A stretch of 64,000 bases of DNA from Pedobacter hiemivivus (GTDB lineage: Bacteria; Bacteroidota; Bacteroidia; Sphingobacteriales; Sphingobacteriaceae). A program made the translations under genes and the position numbers. Location of the stretch: NCBI RefSeq assembly GCF_004331685.1, contig NZ_SJSM01000001.1:182994-246993 (forward strand), given 5' to 3'. Shown piece after piece: positions 43,558 to 54,694 of this stretch. Within the stretch, counting starts at the first letter, position 1; every line of letters starts with the position of its first letter. The notes under the pieces are model-generated. The model was not told the DNA's origin, made no database searches, and was given only the letters and a program-made list of their open reading frames with translations.

Positions 43558-45705
43558 TTATTTGGTCATAGCCCTAAAGCTAACTTTGTTAATGGTATTT
43601 GGTTTCCCTTTGGGGGCATTGGAAATAGAGGCCTTAAGTTTACCAGAAGCATCCTTAACTATATTAATTTCCCTAAAGCTATACGCACCTTTTTCATAGT
43701 TAAAAGTCTCGCCATCATCATCATAAAGCATGTACTTACCCGGTTTACTGCCATAGTACCTGATCTCCAGATCAATTTTATCTGTAGATTTAGGTGCGTG
43801 CATCAATGCAGGCCCCATAGGCACAATACCACCGTCTTTTACATAAACAGGAATTTTATCCAAGCCCGGAGTGATGGTAATCACTTGACCATCACCAGCA
43901 TATTCTCCGGTATAAAAATCAAACCATTTACCTTTAGGTAAAATCACTGTACGGGTTTGTTTTCCGGTAAACATAGGCGCTACTAATAAATATTCGCCAG
44001 CCATATATTGGTCCTTAACCTCTTTACTTACGGCTTCTACATATGGGTTTTCTTCCAGATTGGTAGTCTTCACTTCTTTTTTAACATCAGCCTGGTAGCC
44101 ATCCTCAAGATTCATCGCTCTAAATGGCGGTATACCCTTAAAATGGTATTTTGCAAACTCACTATACCAGTAGGGCATCATCTGCATACGCAGCAATGCA
44201 ACATCTTTTACTTGTTGTTCTACGTTAGGATACGACCAAGGTTTAGTACCTGTAGACCAGGCATTGATCATAGCCATTGGCGAAAACACCACAGATTGCA
44301 TACGACGTAACCATTCTTCTTCAGTTTTAGAAGCTCTGGCTTCTGGCGTCCACAATACACCCGCAAAACCACTGTTGATCAAGGCGGTGATAAAATCTTC
44401 GTGGTTATAATAATCGTTATAAATTACATAGGGTAAAGCAGCACCGCCCCCATTTGATCCCCTAACCAATCCATAAGTACGCTGATTGCGCTCATGGTAC
44501 ATATCAGCACTGTAGCGCTGAATCAATAAGCCATAAGTCTGGCGCATTTGCTCCGCACTTTTACCCGAAGGGAAAGTCGTTACATCAGGCCATAAATAAT
44601 GATCATAACCATCTACCTCGTCAAATTTATAGCCACTAACGCCAATATCTACCTGGCTCTTTTTCAATTGAGAGAACATAATATCACGTGCCTGAGGCAT
44701 TGTCAAATCAGGAATAGCCCCCAACCATACGGTATGATCTGCTGTAAATGGTTTAATGCCATTATAAATTGAGGCTTGCGGAGAAATATATGGGTTTGTC
44801 CACAGATTCACTCTAACCCCCTTATTCAATAAACTTTTCACGAAAACTGAAGGGTTAGGAAAGCGTGTCTTATCCCATTCAAAAGTACAAGGGTAAGCTT
44901 TACTTTGCCATCCAGGTTCTAAACCAATAAAGTCAAGCGGAAAACCTTTGTCTTCAAAAGCTTTTACTTCAGCTTCTACATCAGCAGAAGTATATAATGT
45001 TTTTACCCTTTGGGTAAAGCCCAATCCCCAACGTGGAGGCAATACACCACCACCATTTAACAAGTTATACCTACGAACGGCATCAAGTGGTTTAGGGCCG
45101 GCAAATACATAAAATTCAACGCCCTCCGCTGGTACCAAAACCTCTACTCCATCCGAATACGGACGCGAAGACCAGGTTTTATCTGTATTGCGATCTTTAG
45201 CTTCAGGTACATTTTTCCCATCACGTTTTACAGCAGATCCGGCATAAATATCCAGGTATCGCGCCGAATTGATAAATACGCCATAGCCATTTGAGGAGAC
45301 ATAAAAAGGTGTTGGCGCATGTGTACGTCCATTATCCTTACCTCCAAAATGGTCTACATGCAGTTTCAAGATCTTACCACGCTGATACACGGTTTGAAAG
45401 TTTAAGCCAAAGCCGTAAAGCTGCTCTTTCTTATCCAGCGGAAAGCGCAGATAAATTTTACCATCAGTAAGCTTTGCAGTTATTTCTTCTTGTACAAGGG
45501 GAAATGCAACATCGCCCATGTCTTTTAATCCATCCAGGGCAGGTTTAGCTCCAGCAGCAGTCAGCAAGTTATAGCTTTCCGGCTTGCCAATACTCCCTTT
45601 CCAAACACCAGGAGCAACTTGCTCCCATTTGATATCCTGAGCAGCTAACCTGGAGGTACTAATCAGGAGGATTAAGCAAATTGAATATTTAAATATTCGG
45701 TTCAT
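43558..45705 (-). CDS. GH31 alpha-glycosidase, possibly alpha-galactosidase or alpha-xylosidase
   Basis: A 715-residue exported enzyme (signal peptide about 1-22). The N-terminal beta-sandwich (about 70-215) holds LYGFGLNFQTVYQRGKILKL. The barrel follows with PPRWGLGFTQR, DFIGLEPGWQ and the predicted nucleophile Asp362 in GYKFDEVDGYD, a GH31 position normally written as WxDMNE. YGLVRGSNGGGAALPYVIYN and SGFAGVLWTPEARA lie near the acid/base and sugar pockets. The unusual KFDEVDG context suggests a non-glucosidase specificity; GH31 alpha-galactosidases are known from Pedobacter saltans. Xylosidase activity is the other option. Its stop meets the start of the lyase gene. Confidence 0.87.
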   Translation of the reverse strand: MNRIFKYSICLILLISTSRLAAQDIKWEQVAPGVWKGSIGKPESYNLLTAAGAKPALDGLKDMGDVAFPLVQEEITAKLTDGKIYLRFPLDKKEQLYGFGLNFQTVYQRGKILKLHVDHFGGKDNGRTHAPTPFYVSSNGYGVFINSARYLDIYAGSAVKRDGKNVPEAKDRNTDKTWSSRPYSDGVEVLVPAEGVEFYVFAGPKPLDAVRRYNLLNGGGVLPPRWGLGFTQRVKTLYTSADVEAEVKAFEDKGFPLDFIGLEPGWQSKAYPCTFEWDKTRFPNPSVFVKSLLNKGVRVNLWTNPYISPQASIYNGIKPFTADHTVWLGAIPDLTMPQARDIMFSQLKKSQVDIGVSGYKFDEVDGYDHYLWPDVTTFPSGKSAEQMRQTYGLLIQRYSADMYHERNQRTYGLVRGSNGGGAALPYVIYNDYYNHEDFITALINSGFAGVLWTPEARASKTEEEWLRRMQSVVFSPMAMINAWSTGTKPWSYPNVEQQVKDVALLRMQMMPYWYSEFAKYHFKGIPPFRAMNLEDGYQADVKKEVKTTNLEENPYVEAVSKEVKDQYMAGEYLLVAPMFTGKQTRTVILPKGKWFDFYTGEYAGDGQVITITPGLDKIPVYVKDGGIVPMGPALMHAPKSTDKIDLEIRYYGSKPGKYMLYDDDGETFNYEKGAYSFREINIVKDASGKLKASISNAPKGKPNTINKVSFRAMTK

Positions 45706-45718
45706 AGCAAATAATGGT

Positions 45719-48316
45719 TTATTGGGTAATTACTTTATAGGTTTTTCCTTTTTCAGTTTTGAAATCTATGATATAGTTATTTTTCAGACCAAGATCCTGA
45801 AGTTTAGCTTGTTCATTTTTATGGTATTCCGGTTTCTCAGACATTTCATTTAAGCTATTCCTATTTGAACCAGTCGCTGCTGTTGAAACGATACCAATGA
45901 CTTTTACCGGCACAGTTGTACTTAACCTGCAATTGCCACCTGATCCAGAATAGATTTGTGCTGTTGATAATTTGCCATTTTTCCAATCGATAGCAACCGT
46001 AAAATTGCCTCTGGCCTTTATGCCCTTGATACTACCCGCTTTCCATTCATCTGGCAATGCGGGCAGCAGACTTACTTCGCCCTCATTACTTTGCAGCAAC
46101 ATTTCTGTTATTCCAGCTGTAGCCCCAAAGTTTCCATCAATTTGAAAAGGTGGATGGGCATCAAATAAATTAGGATAAGTACCACCGCCACTCATTTGAA
46201 TATTCGTTAGCTGCGCCGCAGGAGCATTTGGATTCGCTTTTGGCTCTACTGTTTTAGCAGGATCGATTAAGGTAAGTCCAGCTTTTAAAATCTTTAAAGC
46301 ATGATTTCCATCCTTTAACCTCGCCCACCAATTCATTTTCCAGGCCATCGACCAACCCGTGCTCACATCACCGCGGTGAATCAGCGATTGCTTTGCAGCA
46401 GCAGCAAGTTCAGGTGTACTTTGTGTAGTAATTTGATTTCCAGGATACAGCGCAAACAAATGAGATAAATGCCTATGCGTATCTTTAGGATCATCCACAT
46501 CGTTAAACCATTCCTGTAACTGCCCGTATTTACCAATATTAAATGGATACAGTTTTGCACGAGCTTGCACCAGGCGCTCAGAAAAATCAGCGTCAATACC
46601 AAGCGCTTTCGACGACTCGATACAATCGTTAAACAACTCCCTGATAATCCCCATGTCCATAGTTGTAGCCTTACTCACTTCATATTCTTTACCATCTATT
46701 TTAAAGACATTTTCCGGAGAAGTAGAAGGATTTGTTACCAAATACCCATCTTTATCTTTTACCAGCCAGCTCAACATAAACTCTGCTGCCCCCTTCATTA
46801 ATGGATAGCCTTTTTCTTTGAGGAATTTTTGATCACCCGTAAACAGGTAATGTTCGTACAAATGTGTGCTTAACCAGGCGCCGCCCATCGGCCATGCCGA
46901 CCACCTTGGTGCACCTTTAGGATCCCAATCATAACCACCAGAAGGTGATGTTTTAGACCAGATATCAGTATTGTGATGAACTACCCAACCTTGTTGAATG
47001 CCATAATTCTCTTTGGCGGTTGTTGCACCATTAACAGCCAGACGACCGATCATATCAAACAAAGGCTGATGCAATTCTGAAAGATTCGTATTCTCCGCCA
47101 ACCAATAATTCATTTGAGTATTGGCATTTACGGTATAATTACTTCCCCAAGGTGGTTGAACATGATCATTCCACAGTCCCTGCAAATTGGTAGCCTGGGA
47201 ACCTGGTCTGGAACTGGCGATCATTAAATACCGACCAAACTGATAGTAAAGTACCTGTAAACCTTGGTCGTTGCCAGCAGCACCTTGTCTGGACAACCTT
47301 ACATTTGTTGGCAAATTAGCCAATCCAGCATCATCAGCCAGGTTAAATGAAACACGATCGAAAAGTTGTTTGTAATCGGCTACATGGGTAGCTTTAAGCG
47401 CTACAAACGTCTTAGGATAGGCTTTTACAAGTGGTGGTTTGGCCTCAAGCGCAGGATTCTTACCTGCTAAGCCCGGAGATTTGTCGAAACCATTAAAACT
47501 AGTCCCACTTGTGAGATAAATGGTAACTGCATTCGCATTAGTTACTGCAATTTTATTCCCTATCGCTTTTGCTGATCCACCTTGTGCCTTAACCTTAACA
47601 TGCACTTCAAAGGTCATACCTTCTTTATCGTCATACACAATCTGCTTCGCCTCAGATGCCCGATGTGCTACATGTTTAGGAGCCTTACCTTTTAGGATGA
47701 GGTAATTAGAATCTATTGAACTTACACCATACTTTAACTTACTAGTGATGCTAGTTGTAAAGCTTATGGCATGCATTTTATTAGCCGTTAAGCGAATAAC
47801 CATTACCTTATCAGGGTAGCTCATCAGGGTTTCACGTTTATAAGTAATACCACCGATCTTATAGGTAACCGTACTAATTGCATTATTGATATCTAACTCG
47901 CGATGGTATGCTGTAGGCACCGAATCTTTAAGGTTAAAGTCCAAAAAGAGATCAGCCATAGTCAAATAGCGGGCAGAATACGGTCCCTGCATATTCTTTT
48001 TCCATATTTCCGCTGCTTTGCCATAATCACCGGCAAAAACTGCCGCTCTTACCAATGGTAAATTTGCCTGAGCTTTGGGATTGTTCCCCGCATCAGGAGC
48101 CCCCGACCAAAGGGTATTGTCATTTAATTGAAAACGCTCTTTGTTTACACGCCCGAATACCATGGCTCCGGTTTTTCCATTACCTAATGGCAAAGCCTCT
48201 TCCCATATCTTAGCGGGCTGATTATACCACAGCCTTAAAAATTCTTGCTTCTTCTGAGCCAATGCAGCTGATGCACCAACAAATACCCCAAGAAAAAGAA
48301 GACTATATCTGATCAT
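45719..48316 (-). CDS. GH95 alpha-L-fucosidase-like enzyme (copy 1)
   Basis: An 865-residue exported protein (signal peptide about 1-20). The layout is that of GH95: N-terminal beta-region with [29 protein letters not shown], (alpha/alpha)6 barrel with the paired Asn motif [13 protein letters not shown], general-acid candidate Glu in TSPENVF, and [17 protein letters not shown] near the end. GH95 enzymes invert at alpha-1,2-fucosides and some act on alpha-L-galactosides. Compared with the neighbour, [12 protein letters not shown] replaces [12 protein letters not shown], so the specificity may differ. It starts one base after the second GH95 gene ends and ends 13 bases before the GH31 gene starts. 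Confidence 0.92.
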   Translation of the reverse strand: MIRYSLLFLGVFVGASAALAQKKQEFLRLWYNQPAKIWEEALPLGNGKTGAMVFGRVNKERFQLNDNTLWSGAPDAGNNPKAQANLPLVRAAVFAGDYGKAAEIWKKNMQGPYSARYLTMADLFLDFNLKDSVPTAYHRELDINNAISTVTYKIGGITYKRETLMSYPDKVMVIRLTANKMHAISFTTSITSKLKYGVSSIDSNYLILKGKAPKHVAHRASEAKQIVYDDKEGMTFEVHVKVKAQGGSAKAIGNKIAVTNANAVTIYLTSGTSFNGFDKSPGLAGKNPALEAKPPLVKAYPKTFVALKATHVADYKQLFDRVSFNLADDAGLANLPTNVRLSRQGAAGNDQGLQVLYYQFGRYLMIASSRPGSQATNLQGLWNDHVQPPWGSNYTVNANTQMNYWLAENTNLSELHQPLFDMIGRLAVNGATTAKENYGIQQGWVVHHNTDIWSKTSPSGGYDWDPKGAPRWSAWPMGGAWLSTHLYEHYLFTGDQKFLKEKGYPLMKGAAEFMLSWLVKDKDGYLVTNPSTSPENVFKIDGKEYEVSKATTMDMGIIRELFNDCIESSKALGIDADFSERLVQARAKLYPFNIGKYGQLQEWFNDVDDPKDTHRHLSHLFALYPGNQITTQSTPELAAAAKQSLIHRGDVSTGWSMAWKMNWWARLKDGNHALKILKAGLTLIDPAKTVEPKANPNAPAAQLTNIQMSGGGTYPNLFDAHPPFQIDGNFGATAGITEMLLQSNEGEVSLLPALPDEWKAGSIKGIKARGNFTVAIDWKNGKLSTAQIYSGSGGNCRLSTTVPVKVIGIVSTAATGSNRNSLNEMSEKPEYHKNEQAKLQDLGLKNNYIIDFKTEKGKTYKVITQ

Positions 48317-48317
48317 A

Positions 48318-50789
48318 TCAATTCAATTTAAAAATGTATTCCTTGCCCGCTTCTGTTTTAAGATCATAGTCTTTTGACGCTGCAACTCCCACTGGATTCA
48401 ATTTCGCCAGTGCAGAAATTAAAGGTGCTTTAACCTGTGGCGTTTCATAAAAAGGATTAGCATTTATCCCCTTAGCTGTAGGAATTTTACCAGCATTAAA
48501 CTTCATATTGTCGTTGATACGCAATCTGCAATTGCCACCAAGTTTAGACTTTATTTTAAGCTGCGTAATTTGATTATTGTCCCAGGTAATATCTACCACA
48601 TATCCACCACGAGCCACCAAACCTGTAATTTGACCCGTTGGCCAGTTATCAGGCAATGCAGGTAACAAGTGTACCACTCCATCATGTGACTGCAATAACA
48701 TTTCGGCAATACCAGCTGTACAGCCAAAATTACCATCAATTTGAAATGGCGGATGTGCATCAAATAGATTTGGATAAGTTCCGCCACCAGTTGTACTCAC
48801 TCCTTCAATTCGACCGCCTACCAATTTCAACTGATCAGTGATCAATTTATAAGCATGGTTTCCATCAAGGAAACGGGCCCAGAAGTTAACCTTCCACCCC
48901 ATAGACCAACCCGTTGCCGGATCTCCACGATAGGTTAAAGACGTTCTGGCAGCATCAAATAGTTCTGGTGTTCTTGAAGGAGAAATCTGATTACCAGGAT
49001 ATAATCCATATAGGTGTGAAACGTGACGATGTTTATCATCTGGACGATCTGAATCGTGCATCCATTCCTGTAGTTGACTATTTTTTCCTATTTGCATAGG
49101 CGCTAATCTGGCTATTGTAGTTTTCAGTACCTTACGGAAATCAGGATCAAAGTTTAAAATCTCTGCAGCTTTACTGGTTTTGGTAAACAGGTCAAATAAA
49201 AGCTGATTATCCATTGTCGTACCAGCTGCAATAGAAACTCGCTTGCCCGGAACATAAGTATTTTCAGGAGAATTTGAAGGAGATACCACCAACCATTTAT
49301 GTGTAGGCTCTTCTTGCAATACATCCAGGTAAAACTCACAAGCGCCCTTCAATACAGGATAATATTCTTTCAAAAACTTTTGATCACCAGTAAACATATA
49401 ATGATCCCACAAATGCTGACTTAACCAGTTCCCACCCATTGGCCACAAACCAGCATATGGACGGTCTACAGGGCCTGTAATACGCCACAGATCCGTATTA
49501 TGATGGGTAACCCAGCCTTTTGCACCATACATGACTTTAGCAGTCTCCTTACCGGTAACAGAAAGGTCTTTTAACATCTTAAACAAAGGGTCATGCAATT
49601 CCGACAGATTTGTGACCTCTGCTGGCCAATAGTTCATCTCCGTATTGATATTGATGGTATACTTACTGTCCCAAGAGGCCAACATTTTATCATTCCAAAT
49701 ACCTTGCAAAGTTGGTGGCTGATTTCCGGGTTGTGAACTCGAAATGAGTAAGTATCGACCAAACTGGAAATAAAGCGCGGTTAAATGTGGGTCATTGCCT
49801 GTGGCAAATTCAGCGATACGCTGGTCTGTTGGTTTATTTACAGCCTCATTTACACCTATGTTAAACTTAACACGATTAAAATATTGCTGATAAAATTTAA
49901 TATGTGCTGCCAATGCCGTTGCATAATTCTTTTGAACAGCCTTATCTAAAAATGAAGCTGCTTTAGCACCTGCATTTCCACTGATGTCATGGTAATTCTT
50001 GAAATTAGTCGCTATTGAAACATAAACCGTTGCAGAATTGGCATTCTTAACGGTCCAGGTATTGTTTTGCAAAGCAACTTTCCCACCTTCGGCTACCGCT
50101 TTTACTTGAGAATCAAATTTTATTTGACCTTTCTCTCCTTCATGATCTGATGTGAGGCCAGAAAACACGAGTTTACCATTCTCAATTTTCAGCACTCCAT
50201 TTTGCGGAGAATCCATTGTTGCACTGAAAGATATCTTACCAGGCTTATTGGCCGTTAACCGGACCATCATCACCTGATCTGAAAATGAAGAAAATATTTC
50301 CCTTTTATACTTTACGCCATCCACTTCATAAGTAACCGTGGCTACGGCTTTTTCAATATTCAAATCACGGTAATAGTTAGTCGCCTTTTCATGGCCATCA
50401 AACTTAAGAAAGAGGTTGCCAGCTGGCTGATAGATCATTCCACTATTCTTTTTAGGGAATATCTTAACATCAGCAATGGCCTGAGCCTCCTCAAATTTAC
50501 CTTCAAATAGTAATTTCCTCAACTCTGGAATAGCGGCTCCCGATTCTGAAGTAATGTTACTGTTTGGCCCACCAGACCAAATAGTTTCTTCATTTAACTG
50601 TAGTTGCTCTTTAGCAGGATCACCAAAAACCATGGCTCCTAATCTCCCGTTGCCTATTGGCAAAGCTTCATTCCAGTTTTCGGCGGGTCTGTTATACCAC
50701 AGTTTTAGTGTACCGTCGATTTTTTTCACCTGGCCAAAAGCAAGAGCGCTATAGCTGAGGGATAAGAGTACAAATAGTTTTCTGATCAT
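48318..50789 (-). CDS. GH95 alpha-L-fucosidase-like enzyme (copy 2)
   Basis: An 823-residue exported GH95 protein (signal peptide about 1-19). [29 protein letters not shown] marks the N-terminal beta-domain, [19 protein letters not shown] the catalytic Asn pair, [16 protein letters not shown] the acid Glu and [19 protein letters not shown] the late Asp. These are the standard GH95 motifs, nearer to classic fucosidases than copy 1. It removes terminal alpha-1,2-linked L-fucose with inversion, or a related L-sugar. It follows the GH2 gene by 16 bases and precedes copy 1 by one base, so the three are one transcript. Confidence 0.94.
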   Translation of the reverse strand: MIRKLFVLLSLSYSALAFGQVKKIDGTLKLWYNRPAENWNEALPIGNGRLGAMVFGDPAKEQLQLNEETIWSGGPNSNITSESGAAIPELRKLLFEGKFEEAQAIADVKIFPKKNSGMIYQPAGNLFLKFDGHEKATNYYRDLNIEKAVATVTYEVDGVKYKREIFSSFSDQVMMVRLTANKPGKISFSATMDSPQNGVLKIENGKLVFSGLTSDHEGEKGQIKFDSQVKAVAEGGKVALQNNTWTVKNANSATVYVSIATNFKNYHDISGNAGAKAASFLDKAVQKNYATALAAHIKFYQQYFNRVKFNIGVNEAVNKPTDQRIAEFATGNDPHLTALYFQFGRYLLISSSQPGNQPPTLQGIWNDKMLASWDSKYTININTEMNYWPAEVTNLSELHDPLFKMLKDLSVTGKETAKVMYGAKGWVTHHNTDLWRITGPVDRPYAGLWPMGGNWLSQHLWDHYMFTGDQKFLKEYYPVLKGACEFYLDVLQEEPTHKWLVVSPSNSPENTYVPGKRVSIAAGTTMDNQLLFDLFTKTSKAAEILNFDPDFRKVLKTTIARLAPMQIGKNSQLQEWMHDSDRPDDKHRHVSHLYGLYPGNQISPSRTPELFDAARTSLTYRGDPATGWSMGWKVNFWARFLDGNHAYKLITDQLKLVGGRIEGVSTTGGGTYPNLFDAHPPFQIDGNFGCTAGIAEMLLQSHDGVVHLLPALPDNWPTGQITGLVARGGYVVDITWDNNQITQLKIKSKLGGNCRLRINDNMKFNAGKIPTAKGINANPFYETPQVKAPLISALAKLNPVGVAASKDYDLKTEAGKEYIFKLN

Positions 50790-50805
50790 GATAATTACAA
50801 ATTAA

Positions 50806-53268
50806 TTAAAGCGTAAGGAAGCTAACTGGTAAACCCTCCGCTTTTACGCTGGCCACGCTTTTACCTTTATTGAGATTTACGCTGATCACTGCCCTTCCGT
50901 TGTAAAGCTGCACCTTACGGGAGCCATCTGAAGTACCTTGATCATCAATAAGCGTTCCCTCTCCGGTTAATCCAAATGTCACATAATCACGGGCATCCAA
51001 ACACAAGATATTGTTTCCATCAAATAATTTCACTTGTATAACAGCAATGTTATCTTTTTCGGATATCTTTTCTAACACCAATTTAGCAGGCTTGCTCCAT
51101 TTTGCAGTTTGATATTCCTGAGTAATTTCATCCGTAATCTCTTTGCCTTCCTTTGTTTTCGCAATTACCTTGATTTGGTTTGGTCCTTCATTATATTGGA
51201 CCATCCACCTTAATCCTGCTGCCGGGAAATTCTGACTGTTACGCTTCTTTTTACCCATGCTTTTTCCATTCAGAAAAAGCTCGGCTTCTGTACAGTTAGA
51301 ATAAACCTTTACCATTTTCTTTTCGCCCGCAGCTCCCCATCTAACCGGCCATGAATGTCCGTAGATATGAACCATAGGTGATTGTGTCCAGTACGACTGG
51401 AACACATAATAAGCTTCCTTTTTAGTAAAATCCCGTTCAATTACGCCCTTTTGGTTCATGTATGGAACAGGGTTATCAGGACGTACAGGAGTAGAGAAAT
51501 CTTTAAAAGGCCAATAAGCTGCTCCAGTTAACCAAGGCATATTTTCCTGCTCTTTCAAATGCCAATCAATTAAGTTAACAATGTAACTTTCACTCCAGTC
51601 ACCATCTTTAGAAACCCTTGCACTTCCACCAAATAGGGATGCATCTCCATCACGTTCATCAGTTCCTACCCCTGTTTCCACCTCACTCAAGGCTTTATCC
51701 GGGGTCTCAGAATGTCTGCCAGCATGACTATCACCACCCCATTCTACATGCAGGAAGTGATCTACGCTATCAAATTCCTTTTTAGAAGCTTCCTTGTATT
51801 CCGTATAAATACCTCTATACCAACCAGCCCAAATGGATGGTGAATAAACATCTACAATATCTTTACAGAAATCACATCTTCTGATCGCTGTTTTTCTCGA
51901 AGCATCCAATTTATGCGAAAAATCATTTAGCTCCTTCATAAAGGTTCTGATCTTTTGCTCATCGAACTCATTAAAGTCTCCTGGCCAGTCATTTTCATTT
52001 CCAAGCCCCCAAATAATCACTGCAGCATGATTATAATGCTGTTCAATCATATTGGTTAGCATTCTGCGCGCCTGATCTTTATAAACATCACCACCAAGAC
52101 CACCACGGCACCAAGGAATCTCCTCCCAAACCATAATACCAAGACTATCACATAAATTCAATACAATGCGCGATTGCTGATAATGGCCAAGGCGAATGAA
52201 ATTGACGCCCATATCTTTCATCAGCAGCATTTCCTCACGGATCATTCCTTCTGTCATTGCTGCTGCTACACCTGCATGATCTTCATGACGATGTGTTCCT
52301 CTTAAAAGTAAACGTTTGCCGTTCAGCATAAAAGGGCCTTTTTTAACAAATTCAAAATTCCTGAAGCCAATTTTCTCCTGATGTACGTGTGTATCTCCTT
52401 TGACAGTGATGCTGGTTTGAACAGTATAAAGATTTGGAGCTTGTGGCGACCACAGTTTTGGCGATTTCAAGCTAGTTTCCCAAAGGGCTTTATCACCATG
52501 AAATGCTTTCATCTGATTTCCCCAGCTGGCTACAACTTTGCCTTCCGGGTCTTTTACTTCTATTTTGACAGAAATGGTATCCACTCCATCTGGATTAAGA
52601 AGCCTTCCTGAAATATTAAGTTTTCCTAATGCGCCCTTCACATCAACCGATGCAGCAGCAAAAATTTTATCAACAGATACCTTTGGCACATAAACTAAAT
52701 TCAAATACCGATATAGACCTCCATAAACGTTAAAATCAGATAAATCAGAAGGAATCATTTCCAGATCACGACTATTATCGCATCTGATCTCTAAGGGTAC
52801 TTTCCCTTTAAACTGTTTTTGAAAAATATCAGTTTTTTTAAATGCATTAACGGCATCCGTAATATCTACAGTCCACTCATCGTAACCACCAACGTGCTCC
52901 CCTACTTTTTTATCATATATATATACCTGTGTTTTCTGGCCTGCTCCTTCAAAATGGAGTAAGGTTCTTCCGTCGTTATATGGATTACTTACCGCCAGCT
53001 GTGTGCGGTACCAACCTGGTCCCTGGTAATAATTCTCATCCGGGTCAACTGAATTTAATGCATTAAAACAATGTGGTAAACTTACGTTTTGCCACAATGG
53101 AACACTCTCAGGATTACCTTCTTTAACTGGCCTGATCGCTTCCCAAACACCTCCCAAATCGCCTTTCAAATACTCCCAATTGTGCACTAACCTTTGCTTA
53201 TTTTGCGCAGAAATATACTGACTGCAAATAAGCAATCCTATAAAAAATACCAGCTTGACTCTCTTCAC
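50806..53268 (-). CDS. GH2-family beta-galactosidase-like enzyme
   Basis: An 820-residue exported enzyme (signal peptide about 1-21). In order it has a sugar-binding beta-sandwich (PGWYRTQLAVSNPY), an immunoglobulin-like domain and a TIM barrel (from about 305). The barrel has RGTHRHEDHAG and MGVNFIRLGHYQQS, acid/base Glu425 in WGLGNENDWPG and nucleophile Glu509 in HVEWGGDSHAG. DUF4982 and Ig-like modules close the chain (about 625-820). Beta-galactosidase is the most common activity; other beta-glycosides are possible. It is the first gene of the enzyme operon, 175 bases after the AraC gene, where its promoter should lie, although no perfect TAnnTTTG box was seen. Confidence 0.9.
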   Translation of the reverse strand: MKRVKLVFFIGLLICSQYISAQNKQRLVHNWEYLKGDLGGVWEAIRPVKEGNPESVPLWQNVSLPHCFNALNSVDPDENYYQGPGWYRTQLAVSNPYNDGRTLLHFEGAGQKTQVYIYDKKVGEHVGGYDEWTVDITDAVNAFKKTDIFQKQFKGKVPLEIRCDNSRDLEMIPSDLSDFNVYGGLYRYLNLVYVPKVSVDKIFAAASVDVKGALGKLNISGRLLNPDGVDTISVKIEVKDPEGKVVASWGNQMKAFHGDKALWETSLKSPKLWSPQAPNLYTVQTSITVKGDTHVHQEKIGFRNFEFVKKGPFMLNGKRLLLRGTHRHEDHAGVAAAMTEGMIREEMLLMKDMGVNFIRLGHYQQSRIVLNLCDSLGIMVWEEIPWCRGGLGGDVYKDQARRMLTNMIEQHYNHAAVIIWGLGNENDWPGDFNEFDEQKIRTFMKELNDFSHKLDASRKTAIRRCDFCKDIVDVYSPSIWAGWYRGIYTEYKEASKKEFDSVDHFLHVEWGGDSHAGRHSETPDKALSEVETGVGTDERDGDASLFGGSARVSKDGDWSESYIVNLIDWHLKEQENMPWLTGAAYWPFKDFSTPVRPDNPVPYMNQKGVIERDFTKKEAYYVFQSYWTQSPMVHIYGHSWPVRWGAAGEKKMVKVYSNCTEAELFLNGKSMGKKKRNSQNFPAAGLRWMVQYNEGPNQIKVIAKTKEGKEITDEITQEYQTAKWSKPAKLVLEKISEKDNIAVIQVKLFDGNNILCLDARDYVTFGLTGEGTLIDDQGTSDGSRKVQLYNGRAVISVNLNKGKSVASVKAEGLPVSFLTL

Positions 53269-53443
53269 TTCTTAATCTATGTAACTTTAAAATATGGTTG
53301 TTTGGCGCTCTTTTTAAGTATTGCTAAATTGCTCAATAGCATCAGTATATTGATTCACCCTTTTAGCTTATTCATCAGCAATTTTGGCAAAAAAAGATAC
53401 TTAAACCCGCATTGCGGATCAACAAAAAAAGAATTAATAAGGT

Positions 53444-54328
53444 CTAAGCGCAAGCGCTAACAAATTCCTTTTGATAGCAAAGCGGACTTTTTCCTGTAAT
53501 CTTTTTAAAACATTTATGAAAACTCGCAAAGTTGTTAAAACCACTGTTATAACACACCTGTTTAAGATTAAGGCTGTGCTCTATAAGTAACTTACAGGCC
53601 TGCCCAACTTTTACTTCTATTAAGAATTGCGAATAGGTTTTACGGGTCCGGGATTTAAAATAACGGCAGAAAGAGTTCGGACTAATCCGGGCTACTTCTG
53701 CAATCTCTTCCAGGTATATTTTATTTTTGAAATTAGCGTAGGTATAATCATAAATGTCGTTGATCCTGTCTTTTTCAATCATCTCCAGATCATAATGGAA
53801 TCCAACAGATGAAAGTACTTCCAGTTGACTTGATTTTGCAATTTCTACCAGGGCTTGCATCAAAATGATAATCCTTTCCGTTCCTTCCGCCTTTAGCATT
53901 CTTGTAATTAACTCTGCTACCTGCTCTTTATTTTTACCGGTAACCTTAACGCCTCTTTTGGCCTTCTCTAAGATATCTTTCAATTGCTTATTCTCAGGCA
54001 GGTTGATAAAACAATCACCAAATAATTGCTCACTAAAATGAGCAACTCTTACATCAGCAGGCGCAGGTTCTACATCTGTAGTAAAATAAGCATCATCAAA
54101 TCTCCAATAGTGTGGTAAGTTAGCCCCTAACAATACGATGTCTCCTGATTTAAACCTTTTAATACTATCTCCTATAAATTGGGTACCGTCTCCTTTATTG
54201 AAATAAATCAATTCAATCTCTTGATGATAGTGCCATTTGTTATTAATAGAAGGCTCCAGATCTTGTCTTACACTAAATGATTGTGCAGGCTCCATTGATA
54301 CTTTAAGTAGTTGTGCTTTCATGATCAA
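53444..54328 (-). CDS. AraC-family transcriptional regulator of the locus
   Basis: A 294-residue AraC/XylS regulator. The N-terminal cupin sensor (about 20-110) has HYHQEIELIYFNKGDGTQFIGDSIKRFKSGDIVLLGANLPHYW. The C-terminal double helix-turn-helix (about 190-290) has KIYLEEIAEVARISPNSFCRYFKSRTRKTYSQFL and LKQVCYNSGFNNFASFHKCFKKITGKSP, the typical AraC signature. It lies between the SusCD unit and the enzyme operon, so it is the likely sugar-responsive activator of one or both. A 17-base tandem repeat directly ahead of its start may be an autoregulatory site. Confidence 0.93.
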   Translation of the reverse strand: MIMKAQLLKVSMEPAQSFSVRQDLEPSINNKWHYHQEIELIYFNKGDGTQFIGDSIKRFKSGDIVLLGANLPHYWRFDDAYFTTDVEPAPADVRVAHFSEQLFGDCFINLPENKQLKDILEKAKRGVKVTGKNKEQVAELITRMLKAEGTERIIILMQALVEIAKSSQLEVLSSVGFHYDLEMIEKDRINDIYDYTYANFKNKIYLEEIAEVARISPNSFCRYFKSRTRKTYSQFLIEVKVGQACKLLIEHSLNLKQVCYNSGFNNFASFHKCFKKITGKSPLCYQKEFVSACA

Positions 54329-54331
54329 TAT

Positions 54332-54365
54332 ATTTGGTTAGATTAAAAATTTGGTTAGATTAAAA
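54332..54365. repeat. Tandem 17-bp direct repeat in the AraC leader
   Basis: ATTTGGTTAGATTAAAA occurs twice head to tail (54332-54348 and 54349-54365) with no mismatch. It begins three bases upstream of the AraC start, placing it in the promoter or leader of that gene. Confidence 0.85.
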
Positions 54366-54596
54366 TTAATTGAACAATAAATTCCCTTTCACCTGATGAC
54401 TCACGATCAGCGACAGAGATAGTTCGGAATGTTTGTTTGAAAATAAACTGCGAAACGCACTTAATAAAAGTGTAAGCAGTAAAAAGGTAACATAAATTTC
54501 GTTCATGGCTCATTTAGCTTTACAGGTTAAAGACTTCTAATGTCTTACTAACATTATATTTGGTAAGGCTAAACTACTACTGAACGAAATAGAAAA

Positions 54597-54637
54597 GGGG
54601 GTAAAATCTTAAAAGAAGGGGGTGAAAATCTTAAAAA
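54597..54637. repeat. Two-copy direct repeat with 21-base spacing
   Basis: GGGGGTAAAATCTTAAAA (from 54597) and GGGGGTGAAAATCTTAAAA (from 54618) differ by one inserted base. Their starts are 21 bases apart, about two helical turns, as is typical of AraC half-site pairs. They lie upstream of the AraC gene. Confidence 0.65.
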
Positions 54638-54666
54638 AAACCATTTTTACGCCTTTTAGATAAAAA

Positions 54667-54694
54667 AGGGGATATAAAAAATTTTATATCCCCT
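54667..54694 (-). terminator. Rho-independent terminator of the SusCD operon
   Basis: GGGGATATAAAA pairs with its exact reverse complement ending at CCCC (54690-54693), and A/T 54667/54694 extends the palindrome. On the - strand the stem leads into a run of six T (54662-54667), 23 bases past the stop. Confidence 0.88.

Noticed and set aside
54555..54562. TATATTTG as a + strand promoter
   Set aside because: No + strand gene lies downstream for many kilobases; it may be chance in A/T-rich DNA or an antisense start.
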